Assembly: GCF_001705235.1 (NCBI RefSeq)
Contig: NZ_MCGV01000001.1
Span: forward strand, 3,476,181-3,540,180
Direction: 5' to 3'
Origin: Clostridium pasteurianum
GTDB lineage: Bacteria; Bacillota; Clostridia; Clostridiales; Clostridiaceae
Length of the DNA stretch: 64,000 bases
Made by a program: the position numbers and the translations under genes. How positions within the stretch are numbered: the stretch's first letter is position 1; each line of letters begins with the position of its first letter. Below are positions 47,759 through 59,500 of this stretch, piece after piece. The notes under the pieces were generated by a model. It had not been told where the DNA came from, made no database searches, and saw nothing but the letters and a program-made list of their open reading frames with translations.

Positions 47759-50700
47759 ATGAATAGGGATATGAATTTAAATAACAATGTTTCTCAAGAA
47801 GAGATTTCAGAATATATAGTAAATTTGGTTGAAGAAATATTAGATAAAAAAATTACAGAATGTAATAAGCCATTTATCGAGTTGGGATTACAATCAGTAA
47901 ATATTCCACTATTTATTAAAAAGGCTTCAACAAAATTTAATATTAAAATTGAAATTTCATCAATATTTAAATGCCCAACTATAAATGAATTTTCAAAATA
48001 TTTATTCAATAAATTAAACAATGAAGATAAGGAACCTAATAAAAATAGTAATACGAAAAATCATGAAAGTACTGAAGATTATAATGCAGCAATTGTAGGA
48101 ATGAGTTGCCGTTTTCCCAATGGAGGAAATAGTCCAGAGGAATACTGGGATGTTTTAATTAGTGGGAAAAACGGAATTTCAAATATGCCTAGAGATAGAT
48201 GGGATATTGATAAATATTATAGTGAAGATAAAAATGAGCCTGGAAAAATGTATACTAAGAAAGGTGGATTTCTAAACGTACCAATTAATAAGTTTGATGC
48301 ACAGTTTTTTAACATATCACCCAAAGAAGCAGAATCATTAGATCCCCAACAGAGAATTTTATTGGAATTAACATGGGAAGCATTTGAAAGTTCAGGGATG
48401 GATATAAGAGAATATTTTGGAACCAATACAGGCGTATATGTAGGAATTGCGGGTGATGAATATTCCTTTGCACATTATAAATCAGGTGATTTAAGTAAGG
48501 TGAATCCGTATTCCCTTACAGGAACTACATTTAGTACTGCATGCGGGAGAATATCATATGTATTTGGGTTTGAAGGACCATGTATGTCTGTGGACACAGC
48601 ATGTTCATCAGCACTAACTGCTTTGCATGTTGCTTGTAAAGCTATTGAATCAGGTGAGATAGATACAGCTGTAGTTGCAGGTGTAAATTTAATGATAACT
48701 CCATCAATTCATATATGTTTTTCAAAGCTAGGTGCAATATCTCCTGATGGACAAAGTAAGAGCTTTGATGCATCGGCTGATGGATATGGTAGAGGAGAAG
48801 GTGCAGGAGTACTAATATTAAAGAGAGTAAAAGACGCTGAAAAAGAGAAAGATAATATTTTAGGGATAATTCGAGGAACAGCTATAAATCAAGATGGGAG
48901 AAGTAATGGATTAACAGCACCTAATGGATTATCACAAGAAAAAGTTATAAAAAAGGCATTAAATAGTGCTAATTTAAACCCAAATGATATCGATTATATT
49001 GAAATGCACGGAACAGGAACTAAATTAGGAGATCCAATTGAAGTAAATGCAGTTGCTAATGCTTATTGCAAGAATAGAATCAAAGAAAATCCACTAAAAA
49101 TAGGTTCGGTAAAGTCTAATATAGGTCATTTGGAAGCTGCATCGGGAATAGCAAGTATAATCAAGGCATTATTAATATTTAAAAATAATGTGATTCCAGC
49201 TAATTTGAATTTTATAGAACCAAATTCATTTATACCATGGCAGGAAATTCCAGTTGAAGTTGTAGCAAAAAATACTGAATGGAAAAAGAAAAGAAGACTT
49301 AGGAGAGTTGGTATAAATGGCTTTGGGTTTGGAGGTTCAAATGCCCATGTAATAATAGAGGAACCTAATAATAAGGACATAGAAGAGCATAACGTTAAAG
49401 ATTTTTCGTATTTATTTAAAATATCAGCTAAAAGTAAGGCAGCTTTATTTAATAATATAAGAAATAATATTGAGTATATTGTAGACAATGAACAATTTAG
49501 TTTTAGAGACATTGTTTATACTAATAATATAAATAAATCAGATTTCAATTATAGATTTATTGTATCGGGAAATGATAGAGAAAACATAGTAAGCAAAATG
49601 GAGAGATATTTAGAAGATGGAACTAAAGATAATATTTTTACCAATATTGATAAAGAAACAGATTCTCATAAAGAAAATAAATTAGTATTTTTATTTACAG
49701 GTCAAGGTTCTCAGTATGTTGGTATGGGAGAAGCCTTATACTATAATAATACAGTTTTTAAAAATGCATTTGATGAATGTGATAGATTGTTTAAGCCATA
49801 TCTTTTAAAATCATTAGTTGAATTGGTATATAGTAAAAAATATAACAATGAATATGTACAAAGAACTTTATACGCACAACCATTGATATTTGCTATTGAA
49901 TATGCTTTATCAAAGTTTTGGGAAAGTATAGGAATAAAGCCTGATATAGTATTAGGACACAGCATAGGAGAATATGCAGCAGCTGTTATATCTGGAATGA
50001 TAAGTTTAAATGATGGAGTGAAATTAGTGGCAGCTAGAGGCAGATTAATGGATTCTGCACCAGGAGAAGGAGCCATGTTAGCTATATATAGTAATATTGA
50101 TACTGTTAATTCATTATTAGCTAATTATAAAAATAAAGTATCTATTGCAGTTTATAATGCTGAAAGTAATATAGTCGTATCAGGTGAAAAAGATTCTATA
50201 GAAGAAATTATTAATACGGCAGAAGAAAAGAAAATAAAAGTAAAGAAACTACATGTATCACATGCATTTCATTCACAAATGATGGTTCCAATATTAGAGG
50301 ACTTCAAGAGTATAGCATCAGAGGCAAAATATCATACATCTAATACAAAATATATATCATCTACCTTAGCAAGATTTATTGAAAAAGATGAAATTTTAGG
50401 AGCAGACTATTGGACGAATCATATAACAGGAAAAGTAGATTATTATAATGCATTGTTGAAATTATCCAATATGAATAATGTAGTGTTTTTGGAAGTAGGA
50501 GCTAATAAAACTTTATGTACACTTGCAAAATTAGTATTAGATAACAGTAAAGTATTGATAAACTCACTGTCTTTTAAAGAAAATGCTTTAGACTCAATAA
50601 TTAATTCAATAGGTCAATTGTACTGTAATAATTTCAACATAGCATGGAAAAAATTATATTTAAGTACAGATAATACGTATAAAAGAGTTCCTTTGCCAGT

Positions 50701-53581
50701 ATATTCATTTGACAGAAAGTTGTATTGGATGGAACCAGTATGTTCACATCAGAATGATGATGCTCATAAAGATATAGATTACCATCCTTTAATAGGTGAA
50801 AGAATAAGTACTCCTTATTTAAAGAATAGTGTAATATATCAAAGAACTTTTACGGATGAAACTCCATATTTCATGAAAGAACATGTAATATTTGATTCAG
50901 CAATAGCACCAGCTGCTGCTCATATGTCAATGCTTATATCTATTGCTAAAGATTATGGACATCCATCAAGTTGCACAATAAAGGATATAGAATTTCATGC
51001 ACCACTAATTGCTACACGGGATGATAATAGGTTAGTACAGTTTATTATAAAAGATACAAACTTAGATGAAATGAAATTTGAAATCGTAAGCAAGGAAAAG
51101 AAATCACAAAATGAGAATTGGATTAAGCATTGTAAGGGAAATATTATAATGTCACAAGAAAAAAAATCCGAGAAAAATATTTCAATTGAAAAATTAAAAA
51201 ACATGTATCAGGAAGTAACGTCGGGTTTTAATGTATGTAATGTTATGAGAAAGTTTGGATTTAAATTAGGTGATGGCTTTACAAGAATTATGAAAACTTG
51301 GAAAGGTAACGATGGAGGAGTTTGTTATATTGAACCTAAGAAAGATATTCCTGGCATTAGCGATTATGTTGTATATGCTGGTTTAATAGATTCTATTTTT
51401 CAATCAGTTTTATCAGTTTCAGAATTAAGCAGAAAAATGGATTCGCAAAGTGAAGAGTATGCATTAAAAACAATAATCCCAATATCCTTAAAAAGTTTGA
51501 AGTATTACTATAGGAAAGCGGAAAGCTACTGGTGCCATGTCAAAGTAGATAATTTTCAAAAATCTGGAGTAGTTGGAGATATTGATGTTTACAATGAAAA
51601 GGGAGAAATAGTATTTGAAATCGAAAGAATAATGGCTAAGTTAACTGATAGAGATAGCCTACTAAAAGGGCTCAATAATAGTGGAAATCATATGTTATAT
51701 AATGTGGATTGGATAGAAAAGAACAGAAGAGATAGAAAGATTAAGCCTAAGTCAAATGAGAAAATTATATTATTCGGAAATGATGAAAGTATAATAAATA
51801 ATTTTAATGAAAAATTAAATAGTTATGGCATAAAGCCAATTCAAGTAATAGAGGGTAATGAATACACAGAGCAAGAGAATGATATGTACTCTATTTCGTA
51901 TACAAATAAAAAAGATTTTTGTAAACTTTTAGAAAATATTGTAAATAAGTATAAAAAGGAAAATATTAAGCTTATCTATATAAATACTTCATCTCAACAA
52001 AGTATGCATAATATGACATTGGAAGAATTAATGATAAAAGAGCAAGAAGAATGTAGTGGACTACTATATCTTGTACAATCAATAATAGAATTAAATTATA
52101 TATCTAAGATGAGTTTACATGTGATAACAAATAATGTACATGCTTTAGAAAATTCAGATATATCAATATATCAATCTACATTATGGGGATTTTCTGAGGT
52201 AATACGACTTGAACATCCTCAATTATGGGGTGGAATAATTGATACAGATTATAATATGTTAGGTCATAACATAGATGAAATAATAAAGGAAATCAGAAAT
52301 GGAGAAGATAAACAGGTAGTACTTAGAGATAATAATAAAAGATATGTGCCTAAGTTAGTTAAAGGTGCAAAGAATTTTAATGACAAAAAAGATTTAAATA
52401 TATCAATTGAAGATCAAGCTTCTTATATTATTACGGGTGGAACTGGAACTATAGGTCAAATATATGCGGAATATCTTATAGAAAAGGGCGCTAAAAATAT
52501 AATATTATTATGCAGAAGTGAAGCTAAAGATAAGGTACTTAAAAATATTAATTTATGGAAAGAAAAAGGTATAAATGTAATAGTAGAAAGAGCGGATGTA
52601 AGCAATAAAGATGATGTTATAGAAGTTGTAGGAAAGCTTAAAGAAAAAGGAATGAAGATAAAAGGTGTGGTTCACACTGCAGGAACAATAGAAGATATGA
52701 TGATAAAAGATCAAACATGGGATAGCTTTAAAAAGCTGTTTAAAACAAAAGTATGGGGAACATATAACTTACATGATGCATTAAAAAATGAAAAGTTAGA
52801 TTTCTTTATTATGATGTCATCAATTACTTCTATAGTAGGAAATATTGGGCAGGCAAATTATGCAGCAGCAAATTATTTTATGAATGTTTTTGCAGAATAT
52901 AGGAGAAGTTTAGGAATGCCAGCGATGTCAATATGTTGGGGACCATGGTCAGGATCAGGAATGGCAACAAGAAGTAATGATACTATAAAAAATATTGCCA
53001 TGAAAGGAATATATAGTATTTCAAAAGACCTTGGAAAGAAAATGATTGATAAAATATTTAGTAAGGACATTTCTTCAATTATAGTTGCTGATGCAAATTG
53101 GGAATTATTTAGTGAAAAAACTGGTGTGAATGAAGTGACTGAATTCTTATCAGATTTTATAACAGAGGACGTCATATCACCAGATAATGGCGTGAAAGCA
53201 GTTGATAATAAGGAATTTCTAGCAAAATTGAAAGCCTTAGAGTCTAGCGAGAGAAGTGAGTATTTACTAAACTACTTAAAAAAAATAGTAGCTAAAGTAA
53301 TGGGATTTAAGGATATAAATAATTTGTCTGTAGATAGTACATTTACAGAACAAGGGGTAGATTCTTTAATGATATTTTCTATAAGAAATGAAATTAAGAG
53401 TCTATTAAATATAGAAATAGATATTTCGGTATTTTTTAATTATCCATCCTTAAGAAAATTAAATGAATATTTATTAACGGATGTTATTAAGTTAGATGAT
53501 AAGGTAGAGGATACTATTGAAAGTAAGACGATTGAAACAGTAGATGATATTTTATCAGAAATAAATTCTTTAATAGAATAA
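47759..53581 (+). CDS. Modular polyketide synthase: ACP-KS-AT-DH-KR-ACP
   Basis: A 1940-residue type I PKS. Domains: N-terminal ACP (10-85, S46 in LGLQSVN); KS (about 108-535, C282 in DTACSS, H417 and H457); AT (about 650-960, S735 in GHSIGE, HAFH at 835-838, the malonyl-type motif); DH (about 1005-1290, H1042 in HVIFDSAIAP, D1211 in DSIFQ); KR (about 1555-1735, GGTGTIG at 1560-1566, IED matching the LDD loop, YAAAN); and ACP (1830-1905, S1869). There is no ER, so the module should give an enoyl unit. The short helical tail (VDDILSEINSLIE) looks like a docking segment. No loading ligase is fused. An alternative start is the ATG at 47771. It begins 10 bases after the FkbH gene. Confidence 0.95.
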   Translation: MNRDMNLNNNVSQEEISEYIVNLVEEILDKKITECNKPFIELGLQSVNIPLFIKKASTKFNIKIEISSIFKCPTINEFSKYLFNKLNNEDKEPNKNSNTKNHESTEDYNAAIVGMSCRFPNGGNSPEEYWDVLISGKNGISNMPRDRWDIDKYYSEDKNEPGKMYTKKGGFLNVPINKFDAQFFNISPKEAESLDPQQRILLELTWEAFESSGMDIREYFGTNTGVYVGIAGDEYSFAHYKSGDLSKVNPYSLTGTTFSTACGRISYVFGFEGPCMSVDTACSSALTALHVACKAIESGEIDTAVVAGVNLMITPSIHICFSKLGAISPDGQSKSFDASADGYGRGEGAGVLILKRVKDAEKEKDNILGIIRGTAINQDGRSNGLTAPNGLSQEKVIKKALNSANLNPNDIDYIEMHGTGTKLGDPIEVNAVANAYCKNRIKENPLKIGSVKSNIGHLEAASGIASIIKALLIFKNNVIPANLNFIEPNSFIPWQEIPVEVVAKNTEWKKKRRLRRVGINGFGFGGSNAHVIIEEPNNKDIEEHNVKDFSYLFKISAKSKAALFNNIRNNIEYIVDNEQFSFRDIVYTNNINKSDFNYRFIVSGNDRENIVSKMERYLEDGTKDNIFTNIDKETDSHKENKLVFLFTGQGSQYVGMGEALYYNNTVFKNAFDECDRLFKPYLLKSLVELVYSKKYNNEYVQRTLYAQPLIFAIEYALSKFWESIGIKPDIVLGHSIGEYAAAVISGMISLNDGVKLVAARGRLMDSAPGEGAMLAIYSNIDTVNSLLANYKNKVSIAVYNAESNIVVSGEKDSIEEIINTAEEKKIKVKKLHVSHAFHSQMMVPILEDFKSIASEAKYHTSNTKYISSTLARFIEKDEILGADYWTNHITGKVDYYNALLKLSNMNNVVFLEVGANKTLCTLAKLVLDNSKVLINSLSFKENALDSIINSIGQLYCNNFNIAWKKLYLSTDNTYKRVPLPVYSFDRKLYWMEPVCSHQNDDAHKDIDYHPLIGERISTPYLKNSVIYQRTFTDETPYFMKEHVIFDSAIAPAAAHMSMLISIAKDYGHPSSCTIKDIEFHAPLIATRDDNRLVQFIIKDTNLDEMKFEIVSKEKKSQNENWIKHCKGNIIMSQEKKSEKNISIEKLKNMYQEVTSGFNVCNVMRKFGFKLGDGFTRIMKTWKGNDGGVCYIEPKKDIPGISDYVVYAGLIDSIFQSVLSVSELSRKMDSQSEEYALKTIIPISLKSLKYYYRKAESYWCHVKVDNFQKSGVVGDIDVYNEKGEIVFEIERIMAKLTDRDSLLKGLNNSGNHMLYNVDWIEKNRRDRKIKPKSNEKIILFGNDESIINNFNEKLNSYGIKPIQVIEGNEYTEQENDMYSISYTNKKDFCKLLENIVNKYKKENIKLIYINTSSQQSMHNMTLEELMIKEQEECSGLLYLVQSIIELNYISKMSLHVITNNVHALENSDISIYQSTLWGFSEVIRLEHPQLWGGIIDTDYNMLGHNIDEIIKEIRNGEDKQVVLRDNNKRYVPKLVKGAKNFNDKKDLNISIEDQASYIITGGTGTIGQIYAEYLIEKGAKNIILLCRSEAKDKVLKNINLWKEKGINVIVERADVSNKDDVIEVVGKLKEKGMKIKGVVHTAGTIEDMMIKDQTWDSFKKLFKTKVWGTYNLHDALKNEKLDFFIMMSSITSIVGNIGQANYAAANYFMNVFAEYRRSLGMPAMSICWGPWSGSGMATRSNDTIKNIAMKGIYSISKDLGKKMIDKIFSKDISSIIVADANWELFSEKTGVNEVTEFLSDFITEDVISPDNGVKAVDNKEFLAKLKALESSERSEYLLNYLKKIVAKVMGFKDINNLSVDSTFTEQGVDSLMIFSIRNEIKSLLNIEIDISVFFNYPSLRKLNEYLLTDVIKLDDKVEDTIESKTIETVDDILSEINSLIE

Positions 53582-53597
53582 AAATGGGGGTGATTTC

Positions 53598-56500
53598 ATG
53601 GAACAAGATGTGAATAAATATAAGGCGGCCTTAAAAAAGGCTGCTAATAAAATTGAGGAATTATCTAATAAAATTAATGAGCAAAAAAGTAAAGATGATA
53701 TTGCAATAATAGGATATTCTTGTAGGTTTCCAGGAGGAGCTAGTGATCCGGAAAAATTTTGGGATATATTATCAAAGGGCATTGATACTGTAACAGAAAT
53801 TAAAGACAGCAGATTTGATTATCACAAATATTATAGTGAGAATGCAGATGAAGTAGGAAAAATGAATACCAAGTATGCATCCTTCTTAAAAGAAGATATT
53901 CAAAAATTTGATAATGCGCATTTTGGAATATCTGCATTGGAAGCCAGCTCTATAGATCCTCAACATAGGTTATTATTAGAAGTAAGTTGGGAGGCTATGG
54001 AAAATTCAGCTTTAAATATAGAAAAGCTCAAAGGTAGCAGAACAGGTGTATTTGTTGGAGTAAATTCTTATGAGTATTCTAAGGCGGAAATATTTTCTGG
54101 TAATGTTTCTGATATAACACCATATTCAACTACGGGAGCTTCTCTCAATTCCGCTAGTGGTAGATTATCTTATTTTTATGATTTTAAAGGACCGGCTATA
54201 ACTTGTGATACAGCCTGCTCTTCATCTATTGTAGCTCTAAATCTAGCTGTGGATAGTTTGAGAAATAATCAGTGTGATATGGCAATTGTTGGGGGAAGCA
54301 ATTTACTGCTATCTCCAGAAAGCTTTATAGGACTTTCAAAATTTAATGGTTTGTCAAAAGACGGAAAATGTAAGGCATTTGATGATTCGGCTGATGGATT
54401 TGGAAGAGGGGAAGGCTGCGGTGTAGTAATACTAAAAAGATTTAAGGATGCAAAAGCTGATGGAAATGATATTGTAGCCTTGGTAAAAAGTGTTTTTGTT
54501 GGACAAGATGGAAGATCGAATGGTTTTACAGCTCCAAATGGAATATCCCAACAAAATGTAATTAAGCAGGCGCTTAATGATGCTAACTTAACTGTAGATG
54601 ATTTAGATTATGTAGAAGCACATGGAACGGGAACTGCATTAGGTGATTCTATTGAGGCACATTCAATATCAGAAGTTTTTAAATCGAGAAAAAAAAGAAT
54701 ACTTATAGGGTCTGTAAAGTCAAATATTGGACATTTAGAGGCGGCATCCGGGATGGCAAGCTTGATCAAAGTATTGTTATGTATTGAAAGGAAAAAAATT
54801 CCACCTAGTATTAATTTTGAAACTCCTAATCATAACATTAATTGGGATAAGATTAAGGTGGTAGACAGATTGATTGATTGGGATAATTCTAAAGGAATTA
54901 GAAGAGCGGGAATAAATTCATTTGGGTTTAGTGGAACATTGGCTCATGCAATAATCGAGGAGTCGCCAACTGAAGTCACTAATGAGAATCTAGATACATT
55001 GCCATATTATATAATGACATTTTCAGCTAAGAGTGAAAAAGCGTTAAAAGATTATATAGGCACTATGAAGGAGTATGTATTAAAAGAAAAAAAATCAATA
55101 GGTGATATTGCTTATACTACTAATATTAGTAGATCATATTTAAGGTACAGGGTTGCTATTATAGGAAAAAATAAAGAAGAGTTTGCTCAAAAAATTGAAC
55201 AGATGTTAAATAAAACAAATAATAATGATTACATATTTAAAAAGGATAAAGTTAATGGTAATAAAATTGCTTTCTTATTTACAGGGCAGGGTTCAATATA
55301 TAAAGATATTGCAAAAAATTTTTATAGAACATCGAAACCTTTTAGAGAAATTCTTGATTTATGTAATAAAAAATTCAAAGATATACTTAACATATCAGTA
55401 ATAGATGCAATTTATGGTGATGATGATAAATTGATAAATAGTCCTATATATTCACAACCTATAATATTTTCAATAGAATATGCATTAACAAGGCTATGGA
55501 ATGTGATTGGAATTAAACCTAAAGTGGTTATTGGACATAGTATAGGCGAATATGCGGCTGCTTGTTATGCCGGACTTATAAGTTTAGACGATGCTGTAGC
55601 AATGATTGCGCAGCGTGGAAGAATGATGGACTCAATAAATATAGATGGCAAAATGGTTGGAGTTCTTACAAACATAGATAAGGTAAAGGCAGCAATTGAA
55701 GAAAGTGGTGTGAAAAATGTTTCAATAGCAGCTATAAATGCACCTGAAAATGTAACTATATCTGGCTTAAGTAATGAGGTAGATAAAGTTGTTGCAAATT
55801 TACAACAAAAGGAAAGAGTATTTATTAATAAATTAAATATATCACATCCATATCATTCATCTATGATGAAAAAGTATGCTAATGATTATGACAAAAATAT
55901 AGGAGACATTAAATTTTCAAAGCTAAAAGTTAACATGATATCTAGTATAACTGGTAAATTAGAAAATGAAGAAGTTTTAGGCAAAAAAAAGTATTGGGTA
56001 GAGCATTTATCAAATACAGTAAAATATGAATCTGCTATTGAAGAAGCTAGAAAACTAGGAATCAATATTTTTATTGAAATTGGAGGAGATGCAACCTTAG
56101 CAGGTTTGGCCAATCAATGTATAGAAGATGAAAAAATAAAGTTTTTACCTTCTTTAAGGAAAGGAATAAACAATTATAAACAATGGTTTAATTCAGTTTC
56201 TACATTATTTTTAAGTGGTATGGAACTAGATTGGAATTCATTTTATAAAACGTATAAAACAAGCAAAGTAAAACTTCCTAATTATCGATTTCAAAGAAAA
56301 AGGTTTTGGAGGGATATTATGAATAAAGATATTAAAGTTCAAGAATATGAAAAAAATACGATAAAGCCAAAAGAAATTGAAGAAATTCAACAGAAAAGTG
56401 TAAATAAAAAATCATTAAAAAACAAAGAGAAAATAGAATTAGAATTACAGGAAATGATAAAGTCAATAACTTTAATGGAAATAGATGAAATTGAAAAAGA

Positions 56501-59500
56501 TATTAATTTATTTACACTAGGATTTGATTCTTTAGTATTAGTAACATTTAATAAGAAAATAGCAAATAAATACAAAATAAATATATCCTTAAATGAGTTT
56601 TTTACTAAGTTAGATACTATAGAGAAAATCGCTGAATATATTTATGAAAATACGGATGAACCTGATATGGAAGATGAAAATGTTGATACCGTAAAAGATT
56701 TAACATCTTTACAAGAAAATAGTACTAGTGTGAATACTATTGATTCAGCTAATCAGGTTAAAGTTAATAAGAGGGATAGAGAATATTCTTTGGAGGGTAT
56801 TGGCTCAGTACAGCAGATATTTAATAATCAGATACAAGTTATGTCAGAACAGCTTCAAATTATTAAAAAAATAACTAATGGTGATAGTAGACAGGCAGTA
56901 AGTGCTCATAAGAGTCTAGTACCAGTGAAAAATAAGGAAATTAATAAAAATCATTTAAATGAAAATAAAATTAGCAAAAATACTAGAGATTATTATGTTC
57001 CATATAAAAAATTAAATTTGACAGAGAAAGAAAGATTAAATGATTTAAAGTTAAAATACGTCAAAAGTATAGAAAAGAAATATACAAGTTTCACTAAGAA
57101 TTCAAAAGAAAATACACAGAAATATAGAAAAGTGTATGCCAATAATAGAAATGTAGCTGGCTTTAGACCTTTGCTAAAAGAAATGATTTATCAAATTATA
57201 GTCCAAAAAGGAAAGGGTTCTAAGATTTGGGATATTGACGGAAATGAATTGATTGATTTAACTATGGGATTTGGAGTAAATTTATTTGGACACAATCCAA
57301 GTTTTGTAGAGAAAGCATTAAAAGAGGAAATAGGAAATGGAATGCCTTTAGGACCTATGGGGAGATTAGCAGGAACAGTTGCAAAACAAATAAGTGAATT
57401 AACAGGAGTTGAAAGAGTAGCATTTTACAATACAGGAACAGAAGCTAACATGGTAGCAGTTAGAATAGCTAGAGCTATTACAGGTAGGAAAAAAATTGTT
57501 GCTTTTGCAGGTTCATATCATGGAACGTTTGATGGTTTGCTAGGATTATCTGTTAAATCAAAAGATGGTAGTAATGTTTCAATTCCATTAGCACCTGGCG
57601 TTATGGAGAGTATGGTTAAGGATTTAATAATATTAGATTATAATAGTGAGGAATCATTAGAATTTATTAAAAATAATCCTGAAGATATTGCAGGTGTATT
57701 AGTAGAAACAGTGCAGAGTAGAAGACCAGATGTCCAGCCAAAAGAGTTTCTAAAGAAATTGAGGCATATAACTGAAGAAGAAGATATTGCATTAATCTTC
57801 GATGAAGTAATTACTGGTTTTAGAATATCAGCTGGAGGAGCACAGGAGTATTTTGGAGTGAAGGCAGATATCGTTACATATGGCAAGGTCGCTGGAGGCG
57901 GAATGCCTATAGGTATCGTCGCAGGGAAATCAAAGTATTTGGACAGTATAGATGGTGGAATGTGGAGTTATGGTGATGACTCTGTCCCAACTTGTAACGA
58001 AAAAAGAACTTTTGTAGCCGGAACTTTTTGTCATCATCCACTGGCAATGGCAGCAGCGCATGCAACATTGAAATATATAAAAGAAAATAAAGACACTATG
58101 TATAAAAAATTGAATGAAAAAACTAATAATTTTGTAGTTAGGATAAATAAATATTTTGAAGAAGAAGATGTACCTATAAGGGTAGTGAATTTCGGATCAT
58201 TATTTAGGTTTGTGTTAAAGGGAGATTTTGAAATTTTCTTCTATGGATTGCTTGAAAAAGGTATATATATATGGGAAGGTAGAAATTGCTTTTTCTCAAC
58301 TGAGCACTCTAATGAAGATATAGAAAAGTTTATCTCAGCAATAAAATTAACTATAGATGAGATGAGGGAAGCAGGATACTTTGATGGAATGTCAATGCGA
58401 TCCGTAAAAAAAAAAGAAACTACATTAAATAAACAAGTACAACAATCGGTAGTTCCAATGTCAATGGTACAGCAGCGATTATATACACAAAGTTTAATTA
58501 AGGACCAAGATCCATATAATATTATATCTGTATTTAAGGTTAAAGGAAAATTAGATATAGATAGATTAGAATCTGTGCTTAATAAAATAGTAAGACGTCA
58601 TGAAAGTTTAAGAACAAGATTGTATGTTGAAGAAGGAAAATTCAAACAAGAAATTTTAAAAAGTATTAACTTTAAAGTGACTAAGGTAAAAAAGGAAAAT
58701 GGAAAGAATTTAAATGATTTAATAGAAGAATCAATTACAAAGTTCAACTTATCGGAAGCACCTCTATTTAAAGCAACTTTAATAAATATAGAAGATAATG
58801 ATAACATTTTGATTTTTGATTTTCATCATACAATAGCAGATGGAATGTCTATGAATGTGTTTGTACAGGAATTTATTAAATTGTATGCTAATGAAAGTCT
58901 TCCAATTGTAAATAAACAATATAGAGATTTTGTGGATTGGGAGAAGCAGTATGTAGATTCAGATGATATTAAAATCAGTGAAAAATATTGGTTAAATAAG
59001 TTGTCAGGAGATATTAATATAGTAAATCTTCCAGCAGACTATCCAATTAAATCAGAAGTGAGCTTTGCAGCAAATACAGTTAAAATGAAGATTTATAATA
59101 ATGTAGTAAGTGGTTTAAAAGTGATAGCAAGACGTAATAAATGTTCTCTGTATATGATATTAGTATCTACATTTAATGTTTTACTTAAAAAGTTATCAGG
59201 AAATGATGATATATTAGTAGGAACTCCTGTAACAAATAGAGCAGATGGATTATTTGATGAAAGTATTGGAATGTTTACTAATACAATTGTACTTAGAAAC
59301 AATCCATCAGATGAAAAAAAGTTTGAATCTTTTTTAAGTGAAGTGAAACAAAACTGTTTAGAAGCTTATTCACATATGTATTATCCATTTAATTTTTTGA
59401 ATAGCAATGCTAATAAAAGCAAAAATGGTGAAAATTCATTAATTAATGTTATGTTTGTGTATGAGAATGTAAATCAAAGAATATTTAAAATAAACGATTT

